This document shows, in pieces, positions 37,284 through 45,251 of a stretch of DNA of 64,000 bases. The first letter of the stretch is position 1. Each line of letters opens with the position of its first letter. Source of the stretch: Crossiella sp. S99.2 (GTDB lineage Bacteria; Actinomycetota; Actinomycetes; Mycobacteriales; Pseudonocardiaceae). The DNA is taken from positions 257,085-321,084 of the forward strand of contig NZ_JALMDK010000009.1 of NCBI RefSeq assembly GCF_023094165.1. Direction: 5' to 3'. A program made the position numbers and the translations under genes. The notes under the pieces were generated by a model. It ran no database searches and was not told the DNA's origin. It saw nothing but the letters and a program-made list of their open reading frames with translations.

Positions 37284-39118
37284 TGACTCACCCATTTGAT
37301 CGTGTTGGACTGCACGCCGTCGCCCCGGACCCACACATTCCTGCCGACCTGGCAGAAGTGGAACGCCTGGAAGGTCACCGAGCCGTCACCGCCGACGGTC
37401 TGCGTGGTGCCCTCGTTCCGGTAGTCCTTGTTGTCGGAGTAGGGGATCACGAGCACCCGGCTGCCCGGGGTGAAGCCGCGCAGGGTCACCCGCATCAGCG
37501 CGCTGTGCGGCAGGTAGGTGCAGTCGTTCTTGTACAGCTCGGGCCTGCCGCGGCTCAACTCGATCGAGCGCACCGGCTTCGGCACCACCGGGGTCGCCCT
37601 GGACTGCGCGCCGGGCCCGCGCCCGGCCGGATTCTCCGCCACCACGGTCACCGTGTACGCGGTCCCGTTCGCCAGCCCGCGGATCACGTTGGAGCGTGCC
37701 CCACCGCCGACCCGGACCGAGTCGCCGCCCGCGCTGGAGGTCCAGGACACGTGGTAGGCCGACACCGCCGCCCCGTTGGCCGCGGCCGCGCCCCAGTTCA
37801 CCGTGAGCTGCCCGTTGCCCGCACTCGCCCGCACTCCCGGCGGCGCACCCGGCGGACTGGCCGGGGCGACCGGGCGACCGGTGTTCGGCCGCGCGGCCAC
37901 GGTGGTGCCGCGCCGCGGCGGATCCAGTCGCGGCGGCAGGTTGCGGGAGCTGGGCGGGCCCTGCGCGCTGGTCAGGCTGGGCTCGGCCGGCGGCGGCTGC
38001 GGCGGCTTGCCGCTGGTGCTGATCCGGTCCTTGGTGATCGGCACCGGGATGACGCCGCCGTCGTGGTCCACCGCGACCACGTGCGTGCCGTCCACGTTGT
38101 CCACATACACCCGGGAGTCCTCGCCCCGGCTGACCCTGGTCGCGCCCGGCGGCACCGGCGTGGACCCCACCTGGCCGCCGTCGCGGTTGTAGGTGAGCAC
38201 CGAGTTGCGGGTCTTGTCCACCACGACCACCCGCTGCCCCGAGGACTCCACGTCGGCGTACTCACCCGAGGGCAGGCTCACCACCCTGGGCTGCTCCGCG
38301 GGCCTGCTCTTGTCCAGGCCACCGGCGTCCACCAGCAGCAACCGCCTGCCGCCCGGGTCGAGCACGGCGATCCGCCCGTCCACGTCGGTGCTGGCCGGCC
38401 GCGCGGTCGGCGGCAGGTCCGCGCCCACCTTGGTGCCCTCGTCCAGCGGGCCCTCGCCCACGGCGTGCACGGTGTCGGCGGTGGTGTTCAGGAACACCGG
38501 CTGGTCGGCGACCACGGTCAGCGATCCGGCGTGGCCCTTGGGCGCGGCGGCCGGACAGGCCAGCCGGGTGGCCTCCCTGGTCAGCTTGCAGATCGCGCCG
38601 GTGTCGGTCAGGTGCACCCACACGGTGCCGTCCGCGGTGGCCACCGGATCGCCCACAGCGCCGTCGGTGGACACCTCGCCCGCGGTGCGCCCACCCAGCC
38701 GGGAGATCTTGCCCGCCTGCTTGAACACCAGGTACGGCCCGCCGGTGACCTGCAGCGGCACCGGCGCCTCGGCGGTCGTGGGCAGCTGGGTGGTCTTCTC
38801 CACCCGCAACGTGGACTTGCTGAACTCGACGACCTGCCCGCGCGGCAGGATGACGTAGCCACTGCTGCTGCCCTGCACCACCTGACTGCCCGCCGGCACC
38901 TCCGGCGCGGCCACCTGGGCGTCGATCGCCCCGGTCGCCCCGTTGAGGTGGTAGATCCCGCCGAGCACCGCGTTGTGCACCCAGTGCCCGTTCTGCAGGA
39001 AGTCCGCCCCACCCCGCGGGGTGGCCGCGCCGGTCAGCGCCACCACCACCGCACCTGTCACGGTCAGCGCGGTCAGTGCGATGGGCACGCGCCCGCGACC
39101 GATGCCCCTCGGCTTCAT
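37280..39118 (-). CDS. Secreted or membrane-anchored FN3 protein with beta-propeller-like repeats
   Basis: The 612-residue protein has an N-terminal hydrophobic segment (VPIALTALTVTGAVVVALTG) and about 350 residues of WD/propeller-like strands (YVDNVDGTHVVAVDHDGGV repeats). A Pro-rich linker, a fibronectin type III domain (residues about 430-515; GAPPGVRASAGNGQLTVNW) and a C-terminal cysteine-bearing domain follow. ATG 39118 is chosen because AAGG sits 8 bases upstream. It is first in the FN3-DUF58-TgpA operon. I know similar genes near ESX loci, but the function is undefined. Confidence 0.8.
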   Translation of the reverse strand: MKPRGIGRGRVPIALTALTVTGAVVVALTGAATPRGGADFLQNGHWVHNAVLGGIYHLNGATGAIDAQVAAPEVPAGSQVVQGSSSGYVILPRGQVVEFSKSTLRVEKTTQLPTTAEAPVPLQVTGGPYLVFKQAGKISRLGGRTAGEVSTDGAVGDPVATADGTVWVHLTDTGAICKLTREATRLACPAAAPKGHAGSLTVVADQPVFLNTTADTVHAVGEGPLDEGTKVGADLPPTARPASTDVDGRIAVLDPGGRRLLLVDAGGLDKSRPAEQPRVVSLPSGEYADVESSGQRVVVVDKTRNSVLTYNRDGGQVGSTPVPPGATRVSRGEDSRVYVDNVDGTHVVAVDHDGGVIPVPITKDRISTSGKPPQPPPAEPSLTSAQGPPSSRNLPPRLDPPRRGTTVAARPNTGRPVAPASPPGAPPGVRASAGNGQLTVNWGAAAANGAAVSAYHVSWTSSAGGDSVRVGGGARSNVIRGLANGTAYTVTVVAENPAGRGPGAQSRATPVVPKPVRSIELSRGRPELYKNDCTYLPHSALMRVTLRGFTPGSRVLVIPYSDNKDYRNEGTTQTVGGDGSVTFQAFHFCQVGRNVWVRGDGVQSNTIKWVSQ

Positions 39119-39168
39119 GGGCAGCACCTTAGGCCGAGGGGCTACACGGACGGTTCACGGTCGATATA

Positions 39169-39657
39169 TCAGACGACCTCGTTCAGCTTTCCGGTCGCGA
39201 CGTCGAAGACGAACCCGCGCACCGAGCCGGTGTGCGGGAGGTACGGGCTGTTCCTGATCCGGGCGATGGACTGGCGCACATCGGTCTCCAGATCGCTGAA
39301 CGCCTCCGCCGCCCAGGGCGGCTTGACCCCGGTCTCGGCCTGGATCGAGGCCTTGAACCCGTCGTCGGTGAAGGTCAGCATCCCGCAGTCGGTGTGGTGG
39401 ATGAGGATGATCTCGGTGGTGCCGAGCAGCCGCTGGCTGATCGCCAGCGAGCGGATCTCGTCCTCGGTGACCACGCCCCCGGCGTTGCGGATGACGTGCG
39501 ATTCGCCCTCCTGGAGGCCGAGCACCCGGTAGACGTCGAGCCGGGCGTCCATGCAGGCGAGCACGGCCAGGCCGCGGGCGGGCGGCAGGGGCAGCGGGCC
39601 GGTGAAGGCGGCGGCGTAGGCGGCGTTGTTCTCGAGCAGTTCGTCGGTGACGGACAT
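39169..39657 (-). CDS. Beta-class carbonic anhydrase
   Basis: The 162-residue enzyme interconverts CO2 and bicarbonate. The zinc ligands and dyad are present: ACMDARLD (Cys with the Asp-Arg pair) near residue 35 and HHTDCGML (His and Cys) near 88-93. The length fits the short beta class found in actinobacteria. ATG 39657 starts the typical MSVTDELLENNAAYAAAF N-terminus. Only 50 bases separate its stop from the FN3 gene start. Confidence 0.94.
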   Translation of the reverse strand: MSVTDELLENNAAYAAAFTGPLPLPPARGLAVLACMDARLDVYRVLGLQEGESHVIRNAGGVVTEDEIRSLAISQRLLGTTEIILIHHTDCGMLTFTDDGFKASIQAETGVKPPWAAEAFSDLETDVRQSIARIRNSPYLPHTGSVRGFVFDVATGKLNEVV

Positions 39658-39828
39658 GGGTGGTGATCCCGTTCTGTGCGTGGCGAGGGGACGACACGAA
39701 CGGACCGGCCACGCGCGGATGAGGACAGCGGACCCCACCGGGCGCGCGGCCTACCTACAGAACTGGTCGAACAGACGGCAGCGTCGGCTGGGCCAGAACG
39801 GCTCCAGCACGACATCCATGACAGCAGC

Positions 39829-39864
39829 GAACCGTCTCATGCGGGCATGCGCAAGAGACGGTTC
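39829..39864 (-). terminator. Hairpin downstream of the DUF2631 gene
   Basis: GAACCGTCTC (39829-39838) pairs perfectly with GAGACGGTTC (39855-39864), 29 bases past the DUF2631 stop on the minus strand. The remaining 235 bases up to the carbonic anhydrase gene show nothing else. Confidence 0.55.
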
Positions 39865-39892
39865 CGGCGTACCGAGGAGTGGGACGCGGCGG

Positions 39893-40162
39893 TCAGTTCC
39901 GCCAGGAGGTGCGGTCCTTGATCTGCCAGCGGATCAGCGCGCCCGCCATGAACACCGCGGTCAGGATGAGGTAGACGTCCTCGTTCCAGCCGGTGTGGTT
40001 GCCGATCAGCATGCCCAGCATGGCGATGACCGAGACCCAGCCCATGATCTTGGTGGCGCGCGGGAAGTGCCCGTGCCAGCCCCATTCGACCGAGGGTTCG
40101 TCATGCGTGTCGAGGGCAGCGCCGGTCCGCTTGTCCAGCTCCGTGCCAGGGGCGGTAGCCAC
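39893..40162 (-). CDS. DUF2631 small membrane protein
   Basis: The 89-residue protein has two membrane helices (KIMGWVSVIAMLGMLIG and VYLILTAVFMAGALIRW) and the family motif VEWGWHGHFP. DUF2631 is a conserved actinobacterial family without known function. GTG 40162 follows GGAGGG with 7-base spacing; the open frame upstream has no protein character. In related genomes it also lies near the dxr-ispG region, as I recall. Confidence 0.87.
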   Translation of the reverse strand: MATAPGTELDKRTGAALDTHDEPSVEWGWHGHFPRATKIMGWVSVIAMLGMLIGNHTGWNEDVYLILTAVFMAGALIRWQIKDRTSWRN

Positions 40163-40367
40163 GATCGTTCCCTCCACGCCAACAAGTAGGTCGTCTACAT
40201 GCCCATCGTCGCACACGGGGCCCCCGGACTCACGCCGGGCACGTTTTCCGGGGATCGGCCCTGCTCTATTACGCTGACCTCCCGCGTGCCCAGCCCGCCG
40301 CCGGGCGCGTCCTCGCCCCGATCCCGCCGCCCCGACCGGGGCACCGCTGTGCCTGGAGGTCCTCGGA

Positions 40368-41528
40368 TTGACCGCTGAGTTCCACCCCGTCGAAGCGCGC
40401 ACCCCGGACACCTACGCCCCGGTCGCGGTCGGGATCCACGGTGTCACCCGCCGATTCGCCGACCAGGTCGCCGTCGACGGCGTGGACCTGCGGGTGCACG
40501 AGGGCGAGTTCTTCTCCGTGCTCGGCCCCTCCGGCTGCGGCAAGACCACGCTGCTGCGGATGATCGCCGGCTTCGCCGACCCGGACGCCGGGCGGATCGA
40601 GCTGGACGGGGTGTCCATGGTCGGCGTGCCGCCCTACCGGCGCGATGTGAACACCGTCTTCCAGTCCTACGCGCTGTTCCCGCACCTGAGCGTGTGGGAC
40701 AACGTGGCCTACGGGCTGCGCCGCAAGAAGCTGCGCGGCGCGGAACTGAGGCAGCGGGTCGGCGAGCACCTGGACCTGGTGCAGCTGTCCGGGTTCGCCC
40801 GGCGGCGGCCCGCCCAGCTCTCCGGCGGGCAGCAGCAGCGGGTGGCCATCGCCCGCGCGCTGGCCGCCCAGCCCCGGCTGTTGCTGCTGGACGAGCCGCT
40901 GGGCGCGCTGGACGCCCAGTTGCGCAAGCAGATGCAGATCGAGCTGATGCGGATCCAGCGCGAGGTCGGCACCACCTTCCTCTACGTCACCCACGACCAG
41001 GAGGAGGCGCTGGTCCTCTCGCACCGGATCGCGGTGCTCAACGCGGGCAAGGTGGAGCAGGTCGGCTACCCCGAGGACGTCTACGAGCGGCCCGCGACCC
41101 GGTTCGTGGCCGGGTTCATCGGCACCTCCAACATCCTGGACGCCACCGTGTCCGGGTCCGCCGACGGCTGGCTGGAGCTGGCCACCCCCGGCGTCACCCG
41201 GCTGCGCGCCCAGGCTCCCGGCCGGGCCCTCGGGCACGGCGAGCCGGTCGCGGTCACCGTGCGGCCGGAGAAATTGCACCTCTACGACCTCGACGGCGCC
41301 GAGCAGCCACCCGCGGGCTGGTGCGCGCTGGCGGGCACCGTGCTGGACGTGGTCTACACCGGCCTGTCCACCCAGTACGTGATCGACGTGCCCGGCGGCG
41401 GCCAGCTGGTCGCCTTCGTGCAGAACACCCGCCGGATCTCCGACGCGGGCACGCCAGGGCAGCCGGTGCGGCTGGCCTGGGATCCGGAGTACACCGTTGT
41501 CCTCGGCGAGCAGGGGAAGAGGCCATGA
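40368..41528 (+). CDS. potA: Spermidine/putrescine ABC transporter ATP-binding protein
   Basis: The 386-residue ATPase has Walker A GPSGCGKT (residues 53-60), Q-loop QSYALFPHL, signature LSGGQQQRVA, Walker B LLLLDEP and the H-loop THDQ. A C-terminal TOBE domain follows (residues about 290-380; RPEKLHLYDL). It energises uptake of polyamines or similar cations. The start is TTG 40368 with GGAGG about 9 bases upstream. The ATG of potD overlaps its stop (ATGA). Polyamine specificity comes from the family and the neighbours. Confidence 0.93.
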   Translation: MTAEFHPVEARTPDTYAPVAVGIHGVTRRFADQVAVDGVDLRVHEGEFFSVLGPSGCGKTTLLRMIAGFADPDAGRIELDGVSMVGVPPYRRDVNTVFQSYALFPHLSVWDNVAYGLRRKKLRGAELRQRVGEHLDLVQLSGFARRRPAQLSGGQQQRVAIARALAAQPRLLLLDEPLGALDAQLRKQMQIELMRIQREVGTTFLYVTHDQEEALVLSHRIAVLNAGKVEQVGYPEDVYERPATRFVAGFIGTSNILDATVSGSADGWLELATPGVTRLRAQAPGRALGHGEPVAVTVRPEKLHLYDLDGAEQPPAGWCALAGTVLDVVYTGLSTQYVIDVPGGGQLVAFVQNTRRISDAGTPGQPVRLAWDPEYTVVLGEQGKRP

Positions 41529-42682
41529 CCAAGCAGGTGCGGATCGCCCGGTTGTGGGACACCGACAGCCCGCGGGTCACCCGCCGCGGCATGCTGCGCT
41601 CGATGGCCTTCTTCGCGGTGGCCGCCCAGGGGCTGACCGCCTGCGGCATCGGCGAGGCCCCCGGCGGCGGGCCGAGTGGCGCGCCGGAGCCGAGCAAGGT
41701 CAAGGCGAGCAACGCCAAGGACGAGAAGCAGCTCAACTTCTACAACTGGACCGACTACATCGCGCCGGACACCCTCAGCGGGTTCGAGGCCGACTCGGGC
41801 ATCAAGGTCACCTACGACAACTTCAGCTCCAACGACGAGATGGAAGCCAAGATCGCTTCCGGTGGCGCAGGCTACGACCTGGTGGTGCCCAGCGACAATT
41901 TCCTGCGACGCTTCCGCCGCGCCGGCCTGCTCCAGCCGCTGGACCACGACCTGATCCCGAACCTGCGCAACCTGGACAAGCGCTTCACCGACGCCGACTA
42001 CGACCCGGGCAACCGCTTCTCCACGCCGTGGGCCTGGGGCACGACGGGGCTGGCCTACTCCAAGAAGACCCTGGGCACCTTCACCGGCTTCGGCGCCTTC
42101 GACCACCCGGCGATCAAGGGCCGCAGCTCGATCCTGGACGAGGCCCGCGACGGCATGTCGCTGGGCCTGCTCGCGCTGGGCCACGACCCGAACACCACCG
42201 ACGCCGGCAAGATCGAGGACGCGGTGAAGTACCTGCTGGCGCTGAAGAAGAAGATCGGCCAGATCACCTCGGACGTGATCCAGCCGCTCGCCTCCGGCCA
42301 GGTGGTGCTCGCCCAGGTCTACTCCGGCGACGCTTTCCAGGCCCGCGACGACAACGCCGACGTCGCCTACGCCATCCCCACCGAGGGCGGACTGTCCTAT
42401 GTGGACCTGTTGTGCGTGCCCAAGAACGCCCCGCACGCGGCCAACGCGCACCGGTTCATCGACTACATCCTGCGCGCCGACGTGGGCGCGAAACTGGCCA
42501 ACGCGGTCCGCTACGGCAGCCCCAACGCCGCGGCCAAGCCGATGATCGAGAAGGAGTTGCTGGAGGACCCGCTAGTCTACCCCTCGGCCGAGGCGCTGGC
42601 CAAACTGCCCTTCACCAAGGACCTGGACCGGGAGGTCGAGGCCCGCTACGCCGACGCGTGGACCAAGGTGAAGACGGGTTGA
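41525..42682 (+). CDS. potD: Spermidine/putrescine-binding lipoprotein
   Basis: The 385-residue binding protein has a twin-arginine-like signal (TRRGMLRSMAFFAVAAQGLTACG) with lipobox LTAC, so it is probably a Tat-exported lipoprotein. The mature part is the SBP_bac_8 fold with LNFYNWTDYIAPDTL and YDLVVPSDNFLRRF, characteristic of PotD/PotF. It starts at ATG 41525, overlapping potA. The next gene starts inside its stop codon (TTGA). Confidence 0.93.
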   Translation: MTKQVRIARLWDTDSPRVTRRGMLRSMAFFAVAAQGLTACGIGEAPGGGPSGAPEPSKVKASNAKDEKQLNFYNWTDYIAPDTLSGFEADSGIKVTYDNFSSNDEMEAKIASGGAGYDLVVPSDNFLRRFRRAGLLQPLDHDLIPNLRNLDKRFTDADYDPGNRFSTPWAWGTTGLAYSKKTLGTFTGFGAFDHPAIKGRSSILDEARDGMSLGLLALGHDPNTTDAGKIEDAVKYLLALKKKIGQITSDVIQPLASGQVVLAQVYSGDAFQARDDNADVAYAIPTEGGLSYVDLLCVPKNAPHAANAHRFIDYILRADVGAKLANAVRYGSPNAAAKPMIEKELLEDPLVYPSAEALAKLPFTKDLDREVEARYADAWTKVKTG

Positions 42683-43527
42683 CCGGACGCTTCGCCGCGC
42701 AGCTCAAACGGCACGCGCTGCTCTCCCCGGCCGGACTGTGGCTGGCGCTGTTCCTGCTGGCCCCGCTCGCGCTGGTGGTGCAGTACAGCTTCGCCACCCG
42801 CGACACCGGCGTCACGCACGTGGTGCTGCCCTGGACCAGCCAGGCATACCGCAGCGCCCTGGATCCGGCCTTCCTGCCCATCTTCGGCCGCACTCTCCTG
42901 TATGCCCTGGCCACCACCGCGGTCTGCCTGCTGCTGGGCTTCCCGCTGGCCTGGTTCATCGCCCGGCACGGCGGGCGCTGGCGCACCGCGCTACTGGCCG
43001 CGGTGCTGGTCCCGTTCTGGTCCTCCTACCTGGCCCGCATCTACGCCTGGAAGGCCCTGCTCGACGACGACGGCCTGGTCAACCAAACCCTCGGCCTGAT
43101 CGGCCTGAACGCCGACGGCGGCTTCCTGCGCACCGACGGCGCGGTGATCCTCGGCCTCAGCTACGGCTTCCTGCCGTTCATGGTGCTGCCGCTCTATGTG
43201 GCCTGCGAACGCTTCGACCACCGCCTGGCCGAGGCGAGTTACGACCTGGGCCACGGCCGGGCGTCCACCTTCTTCCGGATCGTGCTGCCCGGGGTCGCGC
43301 CCGGCGTGCTGGCCGGCTCACTGCTGGTGCTGGTCCCGGCCGCGGGCGATTTCGTCACGCCGAAACTGCTCGGCGGGGTGGACCAGTCCACCTTCGGCAG
43401 CGTCATCGACGACCAGTTCCGCAGCGGCAACAACTGGCCACTCGGCTCGGCCATGGCGGTACTGCTGCTGGTGCTGGTCGTCCTGGTGCTCGTGCTGCGC
43501 GGCCGTCGAGGAGAGGACGTGCTGTGA
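42679..43527 (+). CDS. potB: Spermidine/putrescine ABC transporter permease PotB
   Basis: The 282-residue permease has six membrane helices and the EAA-type loop EASYDLGHGRASTFFRIVLPGV near residues 190-210, where the ATPase docks. It starts with TTG 42679, overlapping the potD stop. It would form a channel with PotC. The downstream potC GTG overlaps its stop as well, so the four genes are fully coupled. Confidence 0.92.
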   Translation: MTGRFAAQLKRHALLSPAGLWLALFLLAPLALVVQYSFATRDTGVTHVVLPWTSQAYRSALDPAFLPIFGRTLLYALATTAVCLLLGFPLAWFIARHGGRWRTALLAAVLVPFWSSYLARIYAWKALLDDDGLVNQTLGLIGLNADGGFLRTDGAVILGLSYGFLPFMVLPLYVACERFDHRLAEASYDLGHGRASTFFRIVLPGVAPGVLAGSLLVLVPAAGDFVTPKLLGGVDQSTFGSVIDDQFRSGNNWPLGSAMAVLLLVLVVLVLVLRGRRGEDVL

Positions 43528-44336
43528 GACGCCCCTGGAAACTCGGCCTGTCCGTGGCCCTGGTCTTCGCCTTCCTCTACCTGCCGATCGGCTGGCTGGC
43601 CCTGGCGTCGTTCAACGACTCCGCCCAGGTAAGCCGGATCACCGGCTTCAGCACCCGCTGGTACACCGCCCTGGCCGAAGACGACCGAGTCCTCACCGCC
43701 CTCGGCCTGACCCTGCGCCTGGCTTTCTCCAGCGCCCTGGTCTGCGTCTTGCTAGGCACCCTGGCCGCCTTCGGCCTCCGCAAAGCCTTCCGCGGCCGAG
43801 CCATCTGGACGGTCCTGCTCACCCTGCCCCTGGTGGTGCCCGAGGTGGTGATGGGCATCAGCCTGCTCGCCTTCTGCGTCAAACTCGCCGGCATCCCCCT
43901 CGGCTTCGGCGCCCTGCTCGCCGCGCACGTAGCCTTCTCCCTCAGCTTCGTGGTCGTAGTAGTCCGAGCCCGCCTGGCAGGCATGGACCCCCGCCTGGAA
44001 GAAGCCGCCGCCGACCTCGGCGCACCCCCCTTCACCGCCTTCCGCACCGTGACCTGGCCCCTGGTCGCCCCCGCGGTAGCCGCAGGCGCAGCCTTCGCCT
44101 TCCTGCTCTCCTTCGACGACGTGGTCATCTCCAGCTACCTGGGCGACGCGGGCTCCACCACCCTGCCGGTCTTCATCTACGGCCAAGCCAGCAAACGCGG
44201 CATCTCCCCAGAAATAGTCGCCCTCTCCACCGCCATGGTCGCCACCAGCGCCGTCCTGCTGCTAGCCGGCGTAGCCACAGCCTCCTGGCGAGCCCGAAAA
44301 GCAGGCACCCACCTAAACCTGACCACAACCCCCTAA
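43524..44336 (+). CDS. potC: Spermidine/putrescine ABC transporter permease PotC
   Basis: The 270-residue permease has six membrane helices and the coupling loop EEAAADLGAPPFTAFRTVTWPLV. It is the second permease of the potADBC operon. GTG 43524 overlaps the potB stop. The final residues are followed by a long palindromic region. The codon use shifts toward A/T at third positions in the last 150 bases (many CCC, GTA, CCA), unlike the rest of the operon. Confidence 0.92.
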   Translation: MRRPWKLGLSVALVFAFLYLPIGWLALASFNDSAQVSRITGFSTRWYTALAEDDRVLTALGLTLRLAFSSALVCVLLGTLAAFGLRKAFRGRAIWTVLLTLPLVVPEVVMGISLLAFCVKLAGIPLGFGALLAAHVAFSLSFVVVVVRARLAGMDPRLEEAAADLGAPPFTAFRTVTWPLVAPAVAAGAAFAFLLSFDDVVISSYLGDAGSTTLPVFIYGQASKRGISPEIVALSTAMVATSAVLLLAGVATASWRARKAGTHLNLTTTP

Positions 44337-44347
44337 CCCCCACCGGC

Positions 44348-44597
44348 GTGTTGGCCGTTGCGGACGGTGTGTTGGCCGAAGTGGTACGCCAGGTTGGCCG
44401 TTGTGGGTGGGTGAAGCCCGAAAACCAGCGGCCGGGGTGGCTTTTCACACTCCCCCGAGCGGTTCCCCACCCCCGTCAGCCGGGGGAGGGCACACCCCAC
44501 CCCGGCCGGCGGCCGTACAACAACGGCCAACGTGGCGTACAACAACGGCCAACATGCCGCCTACAACGGCCAACACACCGTCCATAACGGCCAACAC
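44348..44597. repeat. About 250-bp imperfect palindrome between convergent potC and tetR genes
   Basis: The left half has repeated GTTGGCCGTTG units; the right half carries their complements CAACGGCCAAC, with TACAACAACGGCCAAC twice. Nested arms share one centre near 44469-44472: GTGTTGGCCGTT/CAACAC at the ends, GGCCGGGGTGG (44430-44440) with CCACCCCGGCC (44497-44507), and CTCCCCCG (44450-44457) with CGGGGGAG (44481-44488). It could end both convergent transcripts or be a genome-wide intergenic repeat. There is no gene in it. Confidence 0.75.
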
Positions 44598-44609
44598 TCG
44601 CGTCGGGGG

Positions 44610-45197
44610 TCAGGAGGGGGTGTCGGCTTCCAGGGCGGTGGCGAGGGTGCGTAGTCCTGCCGCCAGGTCGGCTGAGCGGGGGGCGCGGGCTGGGTCGACC
44701 ATCGTCTGCAAGGTGAGTCCCGCCGCGATGGCCAGCATCAGGGAGCCCAGGGTGTCCGCGTCCCGCTGGTCCACCTGCTCCAGGGGGATGCCGTTGAACT
44801 CGGCGATGAACTCCTGGCGTTGTGCCGCGTAGAGCCCCTTGAGCACCTCCATCACCTGCGGCTGCCGCACGCCGACCAGGAACGCCTCCAGGCTGGCCCG
44901 CCACAGCTCGGGCTGCTCGGTGGCGGAGGTGATCACCTGGTTCCAGGTCGCCTCCAGCCGCTGCATCACGGGGGCGTCCGGGCGGACCGGTATGGCCCGC
45001 TCCACTTCAGCGCTGGTCTCGGTGAGCGCCTCGATCAGGGCCTGGGTCAGCAACGCCTCCTTGGAGCCGAAGTGGTACCCGATGCTGGCGAGGTTGGTCC
45101 CGGAGGCGGCGACGATGTCCCGCGCCGTGGTGCGCGCGTAGCCGCGCTCCAGCAGGCAGCGCTTGGCCCCGGCCAACAGATCTTCACGGTGTCCCAC
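44610..45197 (-). CDS. TetR/AcrR-family transcriptional regulator
   Basis: The 195-residue regulator has the TetR helix-turn-helix (residues about 10-50; RCLLERGYARTTARDIVAASGTNLASIGYHFGSKEALL) and a C-terminal ligand-binding helical domain with the tetR_C pattern. It starts at GTG 45197, divergent from an MFS exporter gene 54 bases away, the usual arrangement of a repressor and its efflux target. AT-rich palindromes lie in the gap. The ligand is unknown. Confidence 0.92.
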   Translation of the reverse strand: MGHREDLLAGAKRCLLERGYARTTARDIVAASGTNLASIGYHFGSKEALLTQALIEALTETSAEVERAIPVRPDAPVMQRLEATWNQVITSATEQPELWRASLEAFLVGVRQPQVMEVLKGLYAAQRQEFIAEFNGIPLEQVDQRDADTLGSLMLAIAAGLTLQTMVDPARAPRSADLAAGLRTLATALEADTPS

Positions 45198-45212
45198 GCC
45201 GACATCCTAGAA

Positions 45213-45240
45213 TCTATACAAATGTATTAGACATACGTAT
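45213..45240. promoter_or_regulatory. AT-rich palindromes between tetR and MFS genes, likely operator
   Basis: ATACAAATGTAT (45216-45227) and ATACGTAT (45233-45240) are palindromic; TCTA and TAGA flank the first. The base composition stands out from the surrounding GC-rich DNA. It fits a TetR operator overlapping both promoters. Confidence 0.65.
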
Positions 45241-45251
45241 ATTTCAGTGCC

